From CAKOSP01 sp964370755 (lineage in GTDB: Bacteria > Bacillota_I > Bacilli_A > RF39 > UBA660): DNA of 39,487 bases. The stretch spans positions 1 to 39,487 of the forward strand of contig CAYJKL010000011.1 in the NCBI GenBank assembly GCA_964370755.1, written 5' to 3'. Both the position numbers and the translations under genes were made by a program. The first letter of the stretch is position 1; every line of letters starts with the position of its first letter. The notes beneath the pieces were generated by a model. It saw nothing but the letters and a program-made list of their open reading frames with translations, searched no databases and was not told the DNA's origin. Of the stretch, positions 1 through 7,725 are shown piece by piece.

Positions 1-15
1 TAGAAAGGTGTTTGT

Positions 16-1377
16 ATGAAAAAAAATAAGTTAACAATTTTAGATTCAATACTTGCGGTTGTTTGTATTGTAATTAGTATGGAGGCTATTACTCCAACGG
101 CTGCTAGTGGGAATTCTCAGTTTTTTTATTGGTTTATTATGATTTTTATTTTCTTTATTCCTTATTCTTTAGTAAATTCCGAGCTTGGTAGTACTTATCC
201 TAGTGAATATGGTATATACCACTGGGTTAAAAAAGCTATGGGTAAAAGAATGGGACTTAGAGTTGGTTGGTATTATTGGATAAATTTTCCGATTTGGATG
301 CTTTCCTTTGCGATTTTATTTGCTGAGATGATGGGACTTTTATTTGGTATAGAGTTTGGTCTACTTCCAACTATTATTCTTGAACTTGTATTTATTTTAA
401 TAGTATGTGGTCTTGGTACTAAAAGAGTTAGTAAGCTTGATGATATGATTGATTTAGGAGCAATTTTTAAATTAGTTATTTTAACTGGTCTTATAATACT
501 TGGTGTTGTATCATTTGTAACTCATGGGTCTGCAACTAGTTTTGATATTAGTACTTTTAAACCGTCTTTTGATTATGTTAGTTTGTCTATAATTTCACTT
601 TTAGTATTTAACTTTACTGGTGTAGAGATTGTTACAACGTTTTCAAAAGATATGAAGGATTTAAAAAAAGATTTGCCAAAAACGATACTTTATAGTTGTA
701 TAATAATAGTTTTATTTTACTTACTTCCAATAATTAGTATGAAAGTAGCTATTCCAAGTGGCTCTATTAGTGCATCAACTGGTCTTGTGGATAGTTATGC
801 GGTTTTACTTTCTAATATTGGACTTAGTGCTATTTTCATTAAAATTATTACGTCTATAGTTATAATTATGTTCATGTATATCTTAGTAGCTATTATAGTT
901 TCATGGACGTTTGGGGTTAACTCAGTTGTTAGAAAAGCTGCTCTTGATATGCATGCTGATAAAAGTATTACTCATTTGAACGATGATAAAGTTCCAGATA
1001 ATCTAGCTTGGATAAATGGAATTATTGCTGGTGTACTTTGTTTATTTATTAACCTTGCTTCTGGACTTGGAGAAGATGTATTTATGACTGTATTTACTAC
1101 ATCTGTTATAGTATATTTATGTAGTTATTTACCTCTGTTCTTTACTTTTTATAAACTTAGAAAAACAGATAATACTGAAAGAGTTTATAAGGTTCCTGGA
1201 AATAAATTTGTATTAATATTAATTACTATTATTCCTACTATTATAATTGGCCTGGGTGTGTTTTTCTCACTTTTCCCTGAATTTAACTTTAGTATGCTAG
1301 AGTATCAGTGGCCAGTTTTTCTAACATTTATAATAGTTATAATTGTTGGTGAAGTTTTGATTAGGAAAAATAAGTAA
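16..1377 (+). CDS. APC-family amino acid/amine antiporter, AguD-like paralog
   Basis: A 453-residue membrane protein with about twelve hydrophobic segments and the N-terminal APC signature of glutamate/GABA and agmatine/putrescine antiporters: EAITPTAASGNSQFF near residues 23-37, then ELGSTYPSEYG near 56-66. It is clearly paralogous to the antiporter at 24297-25691, which has the same blocks (EAVTPTAAIGNSQYF, ELGSTFPSEGG). Known: the family exchanges a charged amino acid or amine for its decarboxylated or deiminated product. The substrate here cannot be read from sequence. It starts at ATG 16 behind AGAAAGGTG, so its promoter lies outside the window. No enzyme gene for a matching substrate is adjacent. 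High confidence in family, low in substrate. Confidence 0.85.
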   Translation: MKKNKLTILDSILAVVCIVISMEAITPTAASGNSQFFYWFIMIFIFFIPYSLVNSELGSTYPSEYGIYHWVKKAMGKRMGLRVGWYYWINFPIWMLSFAILFAEMMGLLFGIEFGLLPTIILELVFILIVCGLGTKRVSKLDDMIDLGAIFKLVILTGLIILGVVSFVTHGSATSFDISTFKPSFDYVSLSIISLLVFNFTGVEIVTTFSKDMKDLKKDLPKTILYSCIIIVLFYLLPIISMKVAIPSGSISASTGLVDSYAVLLSNIGLSAIFIKIITSIVIIMFMYILVAIIVSWTFGVNSVVRKAALDMHADKSITHLNDDKVPDNLAWINGIIAGVLCLFINLASGLGEDVFMTVFTTSVIVYLCSYLPLFFTFYKLRKTDNTERVYKVPGNKFVLILITIIPTIIIGLGVFFSLFPEFNFSMLEYQWPVFLTFIIVIIVGEVLIRKNK

Positions 1378-1387
1378 AGTTAAAAAT

Positions 1388-1415
1388 TTGCCTTTTAAGG
1401 TTTATGTGCTATAAT
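1388..1415 (+). promoter_or_regulatory. Promoter of the DUF218 gene
   Basis: TTGCCT at 1388-1393, a 16-nt spacer, then TATAAT at 1410-1415 with an extended TGC just upstream. It lies 23 nt before the start codon of the next gene. Good sigma-A match by eye. Confidence 0.6.
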
Positions 1416-1437
1416 ATGCATTATAAGTGGAGGATTT

Positions 1438-2037
1438 ATGAAATTAAGTGATAATATTTCTAAAGTTATAGAAAATAAAGATAGGTTACATGATTATGTA
1501 TTTATGCCGGATATAAAATTTATTTCTGACGAGGGTTTTAGAGATGAAATAATAATGGTACTTGGTAATGCTGATGAATATAAATATAGAGTAGATAAAG
1601 CTATAGAGGAATATGAAAAGAATCCATATGCTAGACTACTATTTACTGGTGGGATAGGATATTATCCAGATAATAGTCCTGAGAAAGATATTCCTGAAGC
1701 TATTAGAATGTATGAATATGCACTTTCTAGAAATATTGACCCAAGTGATATTTTAGTAGAACCTGATTCAAGAACTACTGTTGAAAATTTTGCTTATTCG
1801 CGAGATTTCCTGTGGGGTAATAATGTTAATTATGAAAGTATAGTACTTGTTACTTCTGATTATCATTTAAGAAGATCATATTTAGGTTTATGTTATTTCT
1901 TCTTAGGAGCTCATCAAGCAGTAGGCTCTTTATATCCTGATTTTAATAAAAATAATGCGTTTGATACTTTAGAAAATCATCAAACGGTAATAAGTGAGGC
2001 TAGAAAAATTAGAATGTGTGCTCAACTTTATAAATAA
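1438..2037 (+). CDS. YdcF/SanA-like DUF218 domain protein
   Basis: A 199-residue protein with the DUF218 core: a strand ending in VLGN near 41-44, TGGIGYYP near 70-77, EPDSRTTVENF near 108-118 and VTSDYHLRRS near 138-147. Known: the family includes YdcF, SanA and ElyC, often tied to envelope or peptidoglycan-lipid metabolism, with poorly defined biochemistry. No signal peptide or membrane segment is visible, so this member looks cytoplasmic, closer to YdcF than to the membrane-anchored ElyC/SanA. It starts at ATG 1438 behind AGTGGAGG and has its own promoter and terminator, so it is probably monocistronic. Confidence 0.8.
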   Translation: MKLSDNISKVIENKDRLHDYVFMPDIKFISDEGFRDEIIMVLGNADEYKYRVDKAIEEYEKNPYARLLFTGGIGYYPDNSPEKDIPEAIRMYEYALSRNIDPSDILVEPDSRTTVENFAYSRDFLWGNNVNYESIVLVTSDYHLRRSYLGLCYFFLGAHQAVGSLYPDFNKNNAFDTLENHQTVISEARKIRMCAQLYK

Positions 2038-2038
2038 T

Positions 2039-2059
2039 GGTGTTTATACACCTTTTTTT
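2039..2059 (+). terminator. Intrinsic terminator after the DUF218 gene
   Basis: Stem GGTGT (2039-2043) with ACACC (2048-2052), TTAT loop, followed by seven T. Confidence 0.7.
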
Positions 2060-2067
2060 ATTGGAAT

Positions 2068-2096
2068 TTGACTTTTTGTAGTTTATGTGATACAAT
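2068..2096 (+). promoter_or_regulatory. Promoter of the alpha-CTD-like repeat gene
   Basis: TTGACT (2068-2073), 17-nt spacer, TACAAT (2091-2096) with a TGA extended -10. The start codon of the gene at 2120 lies 23 nt downstream. Confidence 0.75.
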
Positions 2097-2119
2097 ATTA
2101 AGTGTATGGGGGATTAATT

Positions 2120-3256
2120 ATGATTAATATAAATGATAAAAATAGTTTGTTAGATACTAGTATTGATGAATTTTTTAGTGATGGTATAGAGCAAAGTATG
2201 GAAAGTAGAATAATAAATTCTTTAACAAGATATGGAATATATACTGTTAGAGATTTAGTAAATACTAACAAAGATGATATTTCTTTAGAAAGAAATTTAG
2301 GTGATAAAGTAATGGAACTTATATGTAAAAAATTAAGTGACTTTGGTTTGTCGTTTGAAACTAAAATTGATTCTGAAAATGGACTTGCAAATTATAAGAA
2401 TGAACTAGGTAGAGCAGTTAAACTTCTTAGTGATAGCGGAATATACACTGTTAATGAAGCTGTTAGACATTCTTCAGCTAAACTTAAAAGTTTTTATAAA
2501 CTTACTGATTTAAATATAAGTAATTTATATGCTGTTGCAAGAGAAAATAATATAAGTATTCTGGATGATGAAATGAAAGATATAACTTTAGATAATAAAG
2601 AATTGGATATTATGAGTTTAGAACTTGTTTATTTTTGTAATATGGGGTTACTAGATTCTGGTGTTTTAGCTGTTTTATATAGGAATGATATTTTCACATT
2701 AAAAGAATTAGTTATGATACCTAGTAAACATCTTGAATCTATAAGAAATGTAGGTGCTACTAAGTTTCAAACTATTAGAAAGTTATTAGATGCTTTAGAT
2801 ATGCTATTTATTGATGAGTATATTGATGAAATGAGAGTTTTAACACCTAACAGTGTTGTTAATGCTGATTTAAAATATTTTAATATTGATTCGATTGATT
2901 TACAAAATCTTACAAAAAATGATGTTATTACTTTAAATAATTTACTTAGTATTCCTTTTGAAGTTATAAAAAAGGATTATAGAAGTAGATCTGTTAAAGA
3001 GATATACGAGTCTTATGGTAATATTGTTTTACAAGAAAGTGATAATGATTTGGATGCAGTTTTTTCTGAATCAACTGTTAAAGTTTTAAACAAAGCAGGG
3101 ATATTTAATGTGGAACAACTTAGGATTATTCCTAAAAGTATATTAAAAGAGTATTTTAGAAGAGTTAAATATTTGGATACTCTTGAATTTTTTGAGGAAG
3201 CTTCTTTAAATGATATTGAACTATCATCTGTTAAATATGAAAGAGTAAAGAACTAA
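2120..3256 (+). CDS. Protein of RNA polymerase alpha-CTD-like helix-hairpin-helix repeats
   Basis: A 378-residue soluble protein of unknown function. The ATG at 2120 is preferred over an in-frame GTG at 2102 because GGGGG at 2108-2112 sits at ribosome-binding distance. At least four segments (about residues 31-80, 97-147, 180-232 and 318-360) follow the pattern of the RpoA C-terminal domain: GIYTVRDLV or a variant, then an acidic or loop stretch, a basic hairpin such as RNLGDK or RNVGATKF, then a helix ending in a short hydrophobic tail (LSDFGLSF). In RpoA this fold contacts UP-element DNA and activators. Here there is no alpha N-terminal domain, so it is not an RNA polymerase subunit. DNA binding or interaction with the transcription machinery is inference only. 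Confidence 0.6.
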   Translation: MININDKNSLLDTSIDEFFSDGIEQSMESRIINSLTRYGIYTVRDLVNTNKDDISLERNLGDKVMELICKKLSDFGLSFETKIDSENGLANYKNELGRAVKLLSDSGIYTVNEAVRHSSAKLKSFYKLTDLNISNLYAVARENNISILDDEMKDITLDNKELDIMSLELVYFCNMGLLDSGVLAVLYRNDIFTLKELVMIPSKHLESIRNVGATKFQTIRKLLDALDMLFIDEYIDEMRVLTPNSVVNADLKYFNIDSIDLQNLTKNDVITLNNLLSIPFEVIKKDYRSRSVKEIYESYGNIVLQESDNDLDAVFSESTVKVLNKAGIFNVEQLRIIPKSILKEYFRRVKYLDTLEFFEEASLNDIELSSVKYERVKN

Positions 3257-3341
3257 ATATAAGTATATAAGTGAAAGTTATGAAGAATTAGATTTGAGGC
3301 TTTTAACAGTGCTTAATATAATTGTTGTAAATATTAAAATG

Positions 3342-3368
3342 AGAATTTTGTGAAAAATTCTTTTTTTT
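3342..3368 (+). terminator. Intrinsic terminator
   Basis: Stem AGAATTTT (3342-3349) pairs with AAAATTCT (3354-3361) around a GTGA loop, followed by a T run. It ends the transcript of the repeat protein, 86 bp beyond its stop. Confidence 0.7.
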
Positions 3369-3369
3369 A

Positions 3370-3398
3370 TTGAAATAACTTTTAAATGGGTGTAATAT
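3370..3398 (+). promoter_or_regulatory. Promoter of the fucO-FIST-ALDH operon
   Basis: TTGAAA (3370-3375), 17-nt spacer, TAATAT (3393-3398). It lies directly behind the preceding terminator and 18 nt before the start codon. Confidence 0.5.
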
Positions 3399-3416
3399 TA
3401 AAATAGGAGGAGAATA

Positions 3417-4562
3417 ATGAGTAAAAGAATAATTTTAAATGAAGTTTCTTATTTTGGTAGTAATTCTAGGGTTGAATTAGAGTTAGAAGTCAAAAAAAGA
3501 AAATTCAAAAAAGCACTTGTAATTAGTGATGAAACTTTGAAAAGAGTAGGTGTTACTGATATGGTAACAAAACTTCTTGATGAGTGGGAATTTGAATATG
3601 AAATTTTTACGGATGTTAAACCAAATCCTACAATTAATAATGTATTAAATGGTTTGGATATTTGTATAAAAAGTAATGCTGATTACATTATTGCTGTCGG
3701 AGGTGGGTCTGTAATTGACTGTGCCAAATGTATTTCTGTAACTAGAACTAATGAAAATTTTAGAGATATTGTTTCATTAGAAGGTGTTGCAAATACACAA
3801 AATCGTGGATTACCTTTAATTGCACTTCCAACTACTGCTGGAACTGCTGCTGAAGTAACTATAAATTATGTTATTACGGATGAAGACCGTAAAACAAAAA
3901 TGGTTTGTGTTGATCCGAATAATTTGCCAATATTATCTATTGTTGATACGGAATTTTTATTAAAGATGCCAAAAAGCGTAGCAGCAGCTACTGGTATGGA
4001 TGCTTTAACACATGCACTTGAAGGTTATATTACTAAAGCTAGTAATGAATTTAGTGATATGTTTCATTTAGAAGCTATGAAATTAATATATGAAAATATT
4101 GAGGAAGCTTGTAATGGAGATGAGCATGCTATGGATAAAATGGGTATAGCTCAGTATATGGCTGGTATGGGATTTAGTAATGTTGGACTTGGAATAGTAC
4201 ACTCGATGGCTCATCCACTTGGTGCGTTATATGATACTCCGCATGGAGTTGCAAATGCATTATTACTTCCATATGTTATGGAGTATAATGGTGTTGGCAA
4301 TGAAAAAAGATTTAGAAATATTGGATTATCTTTTGGATTAGATATGAACGTAGCAGATAATGAAGTAGTTGATACTGTTGTAAAAGCAATTAAAGATTTA
4401 TCTAAGAGACTTGGCATTCCTGAAAAGTTAAGAGATATTAGTGCTAAAGAAGAAGATTTTGATTTTTTAAGTAGTGAGGCATTAAAAGACCCTTGTACTG
4501 GAGGAAATCCTAGAGAAGTAAATGAAAATGATATAAAAGAACTTTATAAGAAAGCATATTAG
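3417..4562 (+). CDS. fucO: Iron-containing alcohol dehydrogenase, FucO-like lactaldehyde reductase
   Basis: A 381-residue group III alcohol dehydrogenase, the same length as E. coli FucO (382) and alignable to it from memory nearly end to end, including MSKRIILNE, TTAGTAAEVTINYVITDE and DPCTGGNPREV. GGGSVIDCAK (95-104) is the NAD(P) loop. The Fe2+ ligands fall where FucO has them: D195, H199, H262 (or H266) and H276. Known reaction: (S)-lactaldehyde + NADH to 1,2-propanediol, the redox-balancing end of anaerobic fucose or rhamnose use. No fucose or rhamnose genes lie in the window, so another short aldehyde or alcohol remains possible. First gene of a three-gene operon; 12 bp separate it from the FIST gene. 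Strong RBS, AGGAGGAG. Confidence 0.85.
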   Translation: MSKRIILNEVSYFGSNSRVELELEVKKRKFKKALVISDETLKRVGVTDMVTKLLDEWEFEYEIFTDVKPNPTINNVLNGLDICIKSNADYIIAVGGGSVIDCAKCISVTRTNENFRDIVSLEGVANTQNRGLPLIALPTTAGTAAEVTINYVITDEDRKTKMVCVDPNNLPILSIVDTEFLLKMPKSVAAATGMDALTHALEGYITKASNEFSDMFHLEAMKLIYENIEEACNGDEHAMDKMGIAQYMAGMGFSNVGLGIVHSMAHPLGALYDTPHGVANALLLPYVMEYNGVGNEKRFRNIGLSFGLDMNVADNEVVDTVVKAIKDLSKRLGIPEKLRDISAKEEDFDFLSSEALKDPCTGGNPREVNENDIKELYKKAY

Positions 4563-4574
4563 GAGGTAATAAAT

Positions 4575-5741
4575 ATGAAGACAAAAGTTGGTTATAGTAA
4601 AAATAGTAATGCATTTGATGCAGGTGTAGAGACTGCGAAGAGTGCAAATTTAAAAGATATGAATGCAGGAATTTTATTCACTTCTGTGGTTTATGATCAA
4701 AATGAAGTAGTAAATGGTATAAGAAGTGTAGCTGGAAATATTCCATTTTTAGGATGTACATCTAGTGCAGCTATTTGTACCCATGATGGTTATTTGAATT
4801 CTACAGATGGCTATGCTGGTATGATGAGTTTTGGTGGAAATGCTGAGGTAGTTGTAGCAGGTAGTGAAAAAACTAATGAAACTCCAAGAGAGATTGGTGT
4901 AAAAATTGCTACAGAAGTTATAAATTCGGTTAAAGGTAAAGATAAAGAACCAGATTACTTTTTTATGACTGCTAATCCAGGTGAAGAAGAAGAATATTTA
5001 AAAGGTATTCAGGATGTTTTAGGAGATATCCCTGTATTTGGTGGTTCTGCTGCTGATAATACTGTTGAAGGTAAATGGAGCGTAATTTGTAATGACAAAG
5101 TGTTTACAAATGGTTGTGCTATTGCAGTTTTCTATACTGAAACTAAAATGAAAAATATTTACGCTGGAGCTTATACTGAAACTGAACATGTTGGTATTAT
5201 TACTAAACTTGAAGGAAAGAGAACTTTAGTTGAAATTAATGGTGAACCTGCAGTAAAAAAATATGCTGAGTGGACTGGAAAAGATTTAGATAAATTAGCA
5301 GGTGGAGGTATACTTGTTGAAACTATTTGTGAACCTCTAGGTGTTAAAGATCCAATTGGAAATATTGTTGCAGTAAGACATCCTATGTTTGCTAATGAAG
5401 ATTTATCGATGAATATAGGAGCAGATTTAGCCGTTAATACTGCAGTTATATTACTTAAAAATACTCCAGAAGGAATATTGAAAGCAAATGAAAAAACTGT
5501 TAAAGATTTAAATTCTTTAATGAATGATAAAGCTAAAAGTTATTTCTTGATTCACTGTGGAGGTAGAAGACTTGGTTTATCAATTGCTGAAATTGAAGAT
5601 AGAATTTATCCTGAAGTTAAAAAAGCTACTGGTAATAAAGAATTTTTAATGGCATTTACTTTTGGAGAGTATGGAAGTAATGAACATAGTTCTAATACAG
5701 TAGGTGGATTATCTTTATCATATACTGGATTCGAGGAATAA
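4575..5741 (+). CDS. FIST domain protein (FIST_N + FIST_C)
   Basis: A 388-residue soluble protein that matches stand-alone FIST proteins. The N-terminal half (about 1-190) has a FIST_N core with ITSVV-like strands and FLGCTSSAAI near 55-64; FGGSAADNT near 155-163 is the second glycine-rich loop. The C-terminal half (about 200-375) resembles FIST_C, ending with FTFGEYGSNEHSSNTVGG. Known: FIST is a proposed small-ligand sensory domain, usually attached to signalling outputs; no output domain, transmembrane segment or DNA-binding motif is present here. It sits between fucO and the aldehyde dehydrogenase, with 12 bp on one side and 1 bp on the other, so it probably works with those enzymes. RBS AGGAGGT. 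Confidence 0.75.
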   Translation: MKTKVGYSKNSNAFDAGVETAKSANLKDMNAGILFTSVVYDQNEVVNGIRSVAGNIPFLGCTSSAAICTHDGYLNSTDGYAGMMSFGGNAEVVVAGSEKTNETPREIGVKIATEVINSVKGKDKEPDYFFMTANPGEEEEYLKGIQDVLGDIPVFGGSAADNTVEGKWSVICNDKVFTNGCAIAVFYTETKMKNIYAGAYTETEHVGIITKLEGKRTLVEINGEPAVKKYAEWTGKDLDKLAGGGILVETICEPLGVKDPIGNIVAVRHPMFANEDLSMNIGADLAVNTAVILLKNTPEGILKANEKTVKDLNSLMNDKAKSYFLIHCGGRRLGLSIAEIEDRIYPEVKKATGNKEFLMAFTFGEYGSNEHSSNTVGGLSLSYTGFEE

Positions 5742-5742
5742 A

Positions 5743-7179
5743 ATGGCTAAAAATTTAATAGGAAGCAAATGGGTCGATGCTAGTGATGGTAATATTATTG
5801 AAGTAATTAATCCTGCTAATAATGAATTTATAGACTCTGTTCCAGAAAGTACTGTTGAAGATTGTGATAAAGCAGTAATTGAAGCTAGAAAAGGTTACGA
5901 AATATGGAGTAAGAAACCGCTTCATGAAAGAGCTGATATTTTATATAAGTTTAATGAATTAGTACTTAAAAATAAAGATGAACTTGCTAAACTTCTATGT
6001 ATGGAAACTGGTAAACCAATAAAAGAAGCAATTGGTGAAATTGCCAATGTTAATATTGGACTTAGAAGTTTTGTCGAAAAAGCTAAGCACGAGTATGGAG
6101 CGTTAATTCCATGTGGTCAAGAAAAAGGTAATGAAAAAAATATACAGTATACTATGCAGTATCCTCATGGAGTTGTTGTTGCTGTTATACCATTTAATTT
6201 TCCAAGTGACTTATTTACTCAAAAAGTTCCTAGTGCGTTAATTATGGGTAACTCAGTTATTTTAAAACCTTCTCCTCATAATCCACTTACATTATGTAAA
6301 TATGCTGAACTTTTGATTGAAGCGGGGGTTAGTGTTGGTGCTATAAATGTTATTAATGGTACTGGTGCACTTGCTGCACAAACTCTTGCTAAAAATCCGG
6401 GTGTTGATTTAGTTAGTTTAACTGGATCTACATTTGCTGGTATGGAAACTATGAAAACTTGTAGTAGCAATTTAACACATGTTATGCTTGAACTAGGTGG
6501 TAATGATGCATTTATATTACATAATGATGGTGACGTTGATTTAGCGGTTAATGAAACTATATGGGGAAGATTTTATAATACTGGTCAAGTTTGTTGTGCT
6601 AGTAAAAGATTTTTAATTCATAGTGATTTAAAAGAGGAGTATACCAATAAATTAGTTGAAAGAGTTAAACAAATTAAACTAGGCGACCCTATGGATATGA
6701 ACACTGAACTTGGCTGTTTGATTAATGAAAATGCTGCTAGTAATATTGAGAAGCAAGTTAATGATATGGTTGAGTTAGGTGCAAGAATTGTATATGGGGG
6801 AAAAAGAAATAATGCTTTTTATGAACCTACTATAATTGATAATGTAACTAAAGATATGCCAGTTGCTAAAGATTTAGAAATTTTTGGACCAGTAGTATCA
6901 ATTATAGAGTACACTGATATAGATGAAGCTATTAAAATAGCTAATAGTTCTTCATTTGGTTTATGTGGAAATATAATATCTAGAGATATGAAAACTTGCA
7001 TGAAAGTATCTAGTGAACTTGAATGTGGTGCTGTTATAATTAATGGTGCATCATTCTTTAGATCATTTGAAATGCCTTTTGGTGGATGGAAACATTCTGG
7101 AATCGGAAATGAAGGAGTCATGAGTACACTTAAAGAAATGAGTCGTACTAAAACTACTATATTTAAAAATATACTTTAG
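5743..7179 (+). CDS. NAD(P)-dependent aldehyde dehydrogenase
   Basis: A 478-residue classical aldehyde dehydrogenase. ATG 5743 is chosen over an upstream in-frame start because GAGG at 5733-5736 precedes it and it begins 1 nt after the FIST stop. Catalytic nucleophile C284 lies in GQVCCASKR and general base E250 in LELGGND. The NAD-binding stretch (PFNFPSD, ILKPSPHNP, LTGSTFAG) and the C-terminal FGGWKHSGIG motif are intact. It oxidises an aldehyde to the acid. Next to a FucO-like enzyme, lactaldehyde to lactate is plausible: with both enzymes an aldehyde can be dismuted to alcohol and acid. Succinate semialdehyde is an alternative, given the family. Substrate unproven. Confidence 0.85.
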   Translation: MAKNLIGSKWVDASDGNIIEVINPANNEFIDSVPESTVEDCDKAVIEARKGYEIWSKKPLHERADILYKFNELVLKNKDELAKLLCMETGKPIKEAIGEIANVNIGLRSFVEKAKHEYGALIPCGQEKGNEKNIQYTMQYPHGVVVAVIPFNFPSDLFTQKVPSALIMGNSVILKPSPHNPLTLCKYAELLIEAGVSVGAINVINGTGALAAQTLAKNPGVDLVSLTGSTFAGMETMKTCSSNLTHVMLELGGNDAFILHNDGDVDLAVNETIWGRFYNTGQVCCASKRFLIHSDLKEEYTNKLVERVKQIKLGDPMDMNTELGCLINENAASNIEKQVNDMVELGARIVYGGKRNNAFYEPTIIDNVTKDMPVAKDLEIFGPVVSIIEYTDIDEAIKIANSSSFGLCGNIISRDMKTCMKVSSELECGAVIINGASFFRSFEMPFGGWKHSGIGNEGVMSTLKEMSRTKTTIFKNIL

Positions 7180-7185
7180 AATAAA

Positions 7186-7212
7186 AAAATAGACTTTGTT
7201 GAAGTCTATTTT
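7186..7212. terminator. Bidirectional terminator between convergent genes
   Basis: Perfect 11-bp stem (7186-7196 with 7202-7212), loop TGTTG, with A run and T run on either side. It serves the aldehyde dehydrogenase operon and the convergent small membrane gene, whose stop codon begins inside it. Confidence 0.8.
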
Positions 7213-7646
7213 TATGTTATTAAATATGTAATTAGTGCGATTGTAAATACTATTATGATAGATGTAATCATGATTAGTAAGGTTTTTGAATATCCTTTTG
7301 GATTTATCATGTTGTTTTCATCTAATTTTTTAATTATTGGGTGAAGTCCTAAGAAGTATGTAGCTATTGAAAAAATCATAACAATTAAAGCATATACTTT
7401 TGTAGTTTCGTTACCGTCAAATAGTATTACTACAAGTAAAACTATAAATATTAGTTTAGTACCTGCAACCCAGTTTATCATGTATCTAGCAAATAATTCT
7501 AGATTTTTGTCTTTTACAAAGGGGGTTAAATTGTTAAATATTGCCACTCCGTTTCCATATTTAAAAGATGGAAAAAAGTAAAGTATTACTACATTTGAGA
7601 ATTCCATTATTATAAACGCTATTATTGCTATATCAAGTATATTCAT
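7212..7646 (-). CDS. Small four-helix membrane protein, unknown function
   Basis: A 144-residue hydrophobic protein with about four predicted membrane segments (near residues 4-24, 60-78, 88-106 and 120-142). The start is ATG at 7646: an upstream in-frame GTG at 7655 lies inside the AGGTGAT Shine-Dalgarno and is rejected. No family recognised. It stands alone, with an extended -10 promoter upstream and a shared terminator downstream. Confidence 0.6.
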   Translation of the reverse strand: MNILDIAIIAFIIMEFSNVVILYFFPSFKYGNGVAIFNNLTPFVKDKNLELFARYMINWVAGTKLIFIVLLVVILFDGNETTKVYALIVMIFSIATYFLGLHPIIKKLDENNMINPKGYSKTLLIMITSIIIVFTIALITYLIT

Positions 7647-7662
7647 TTTTATCACCTATAGT

Positions 7663-7668
7663 ATTATA
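7663..7668 (-). promoter_or_regulatory. Extended -10 element of the small membrane protein gene
   Basis: On the minus strand, TGATATAAT gives a perfect TATAAT with the TGN extension; the -35 is poor. It lies 16 nt before the start at 7646. Confidence 0.45.
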
Positions 7669-7698
7669 TCATATATTTGTGTTTTTTGAATAATATGT

Positions 7699-7704
7699 TA
7701 TAAT
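7699..7704 (+). promoter_or_regulatory. -10 element of the zinc-ribbon gene
   Basis: TATAAT at 7699-7704, 21 nt before the start codon at 7726. No convincing -35. Confidence 0.35.
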
Positions 7705-7725
7705 TTTTGTAGGTGATTGTTAATT

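Noticed and set aside
4211..4417. Minus-strand open frame inside fucO
   Set aside because: Lies wholly within a firmly identified gene, has no ribosome site, and encodes no recognisable product. The same holds for frames within the aldehyde dehydrogenase, helicase, tldE, ptcA, aguD, aguA, essC, the adhesin and the signal peptidase.
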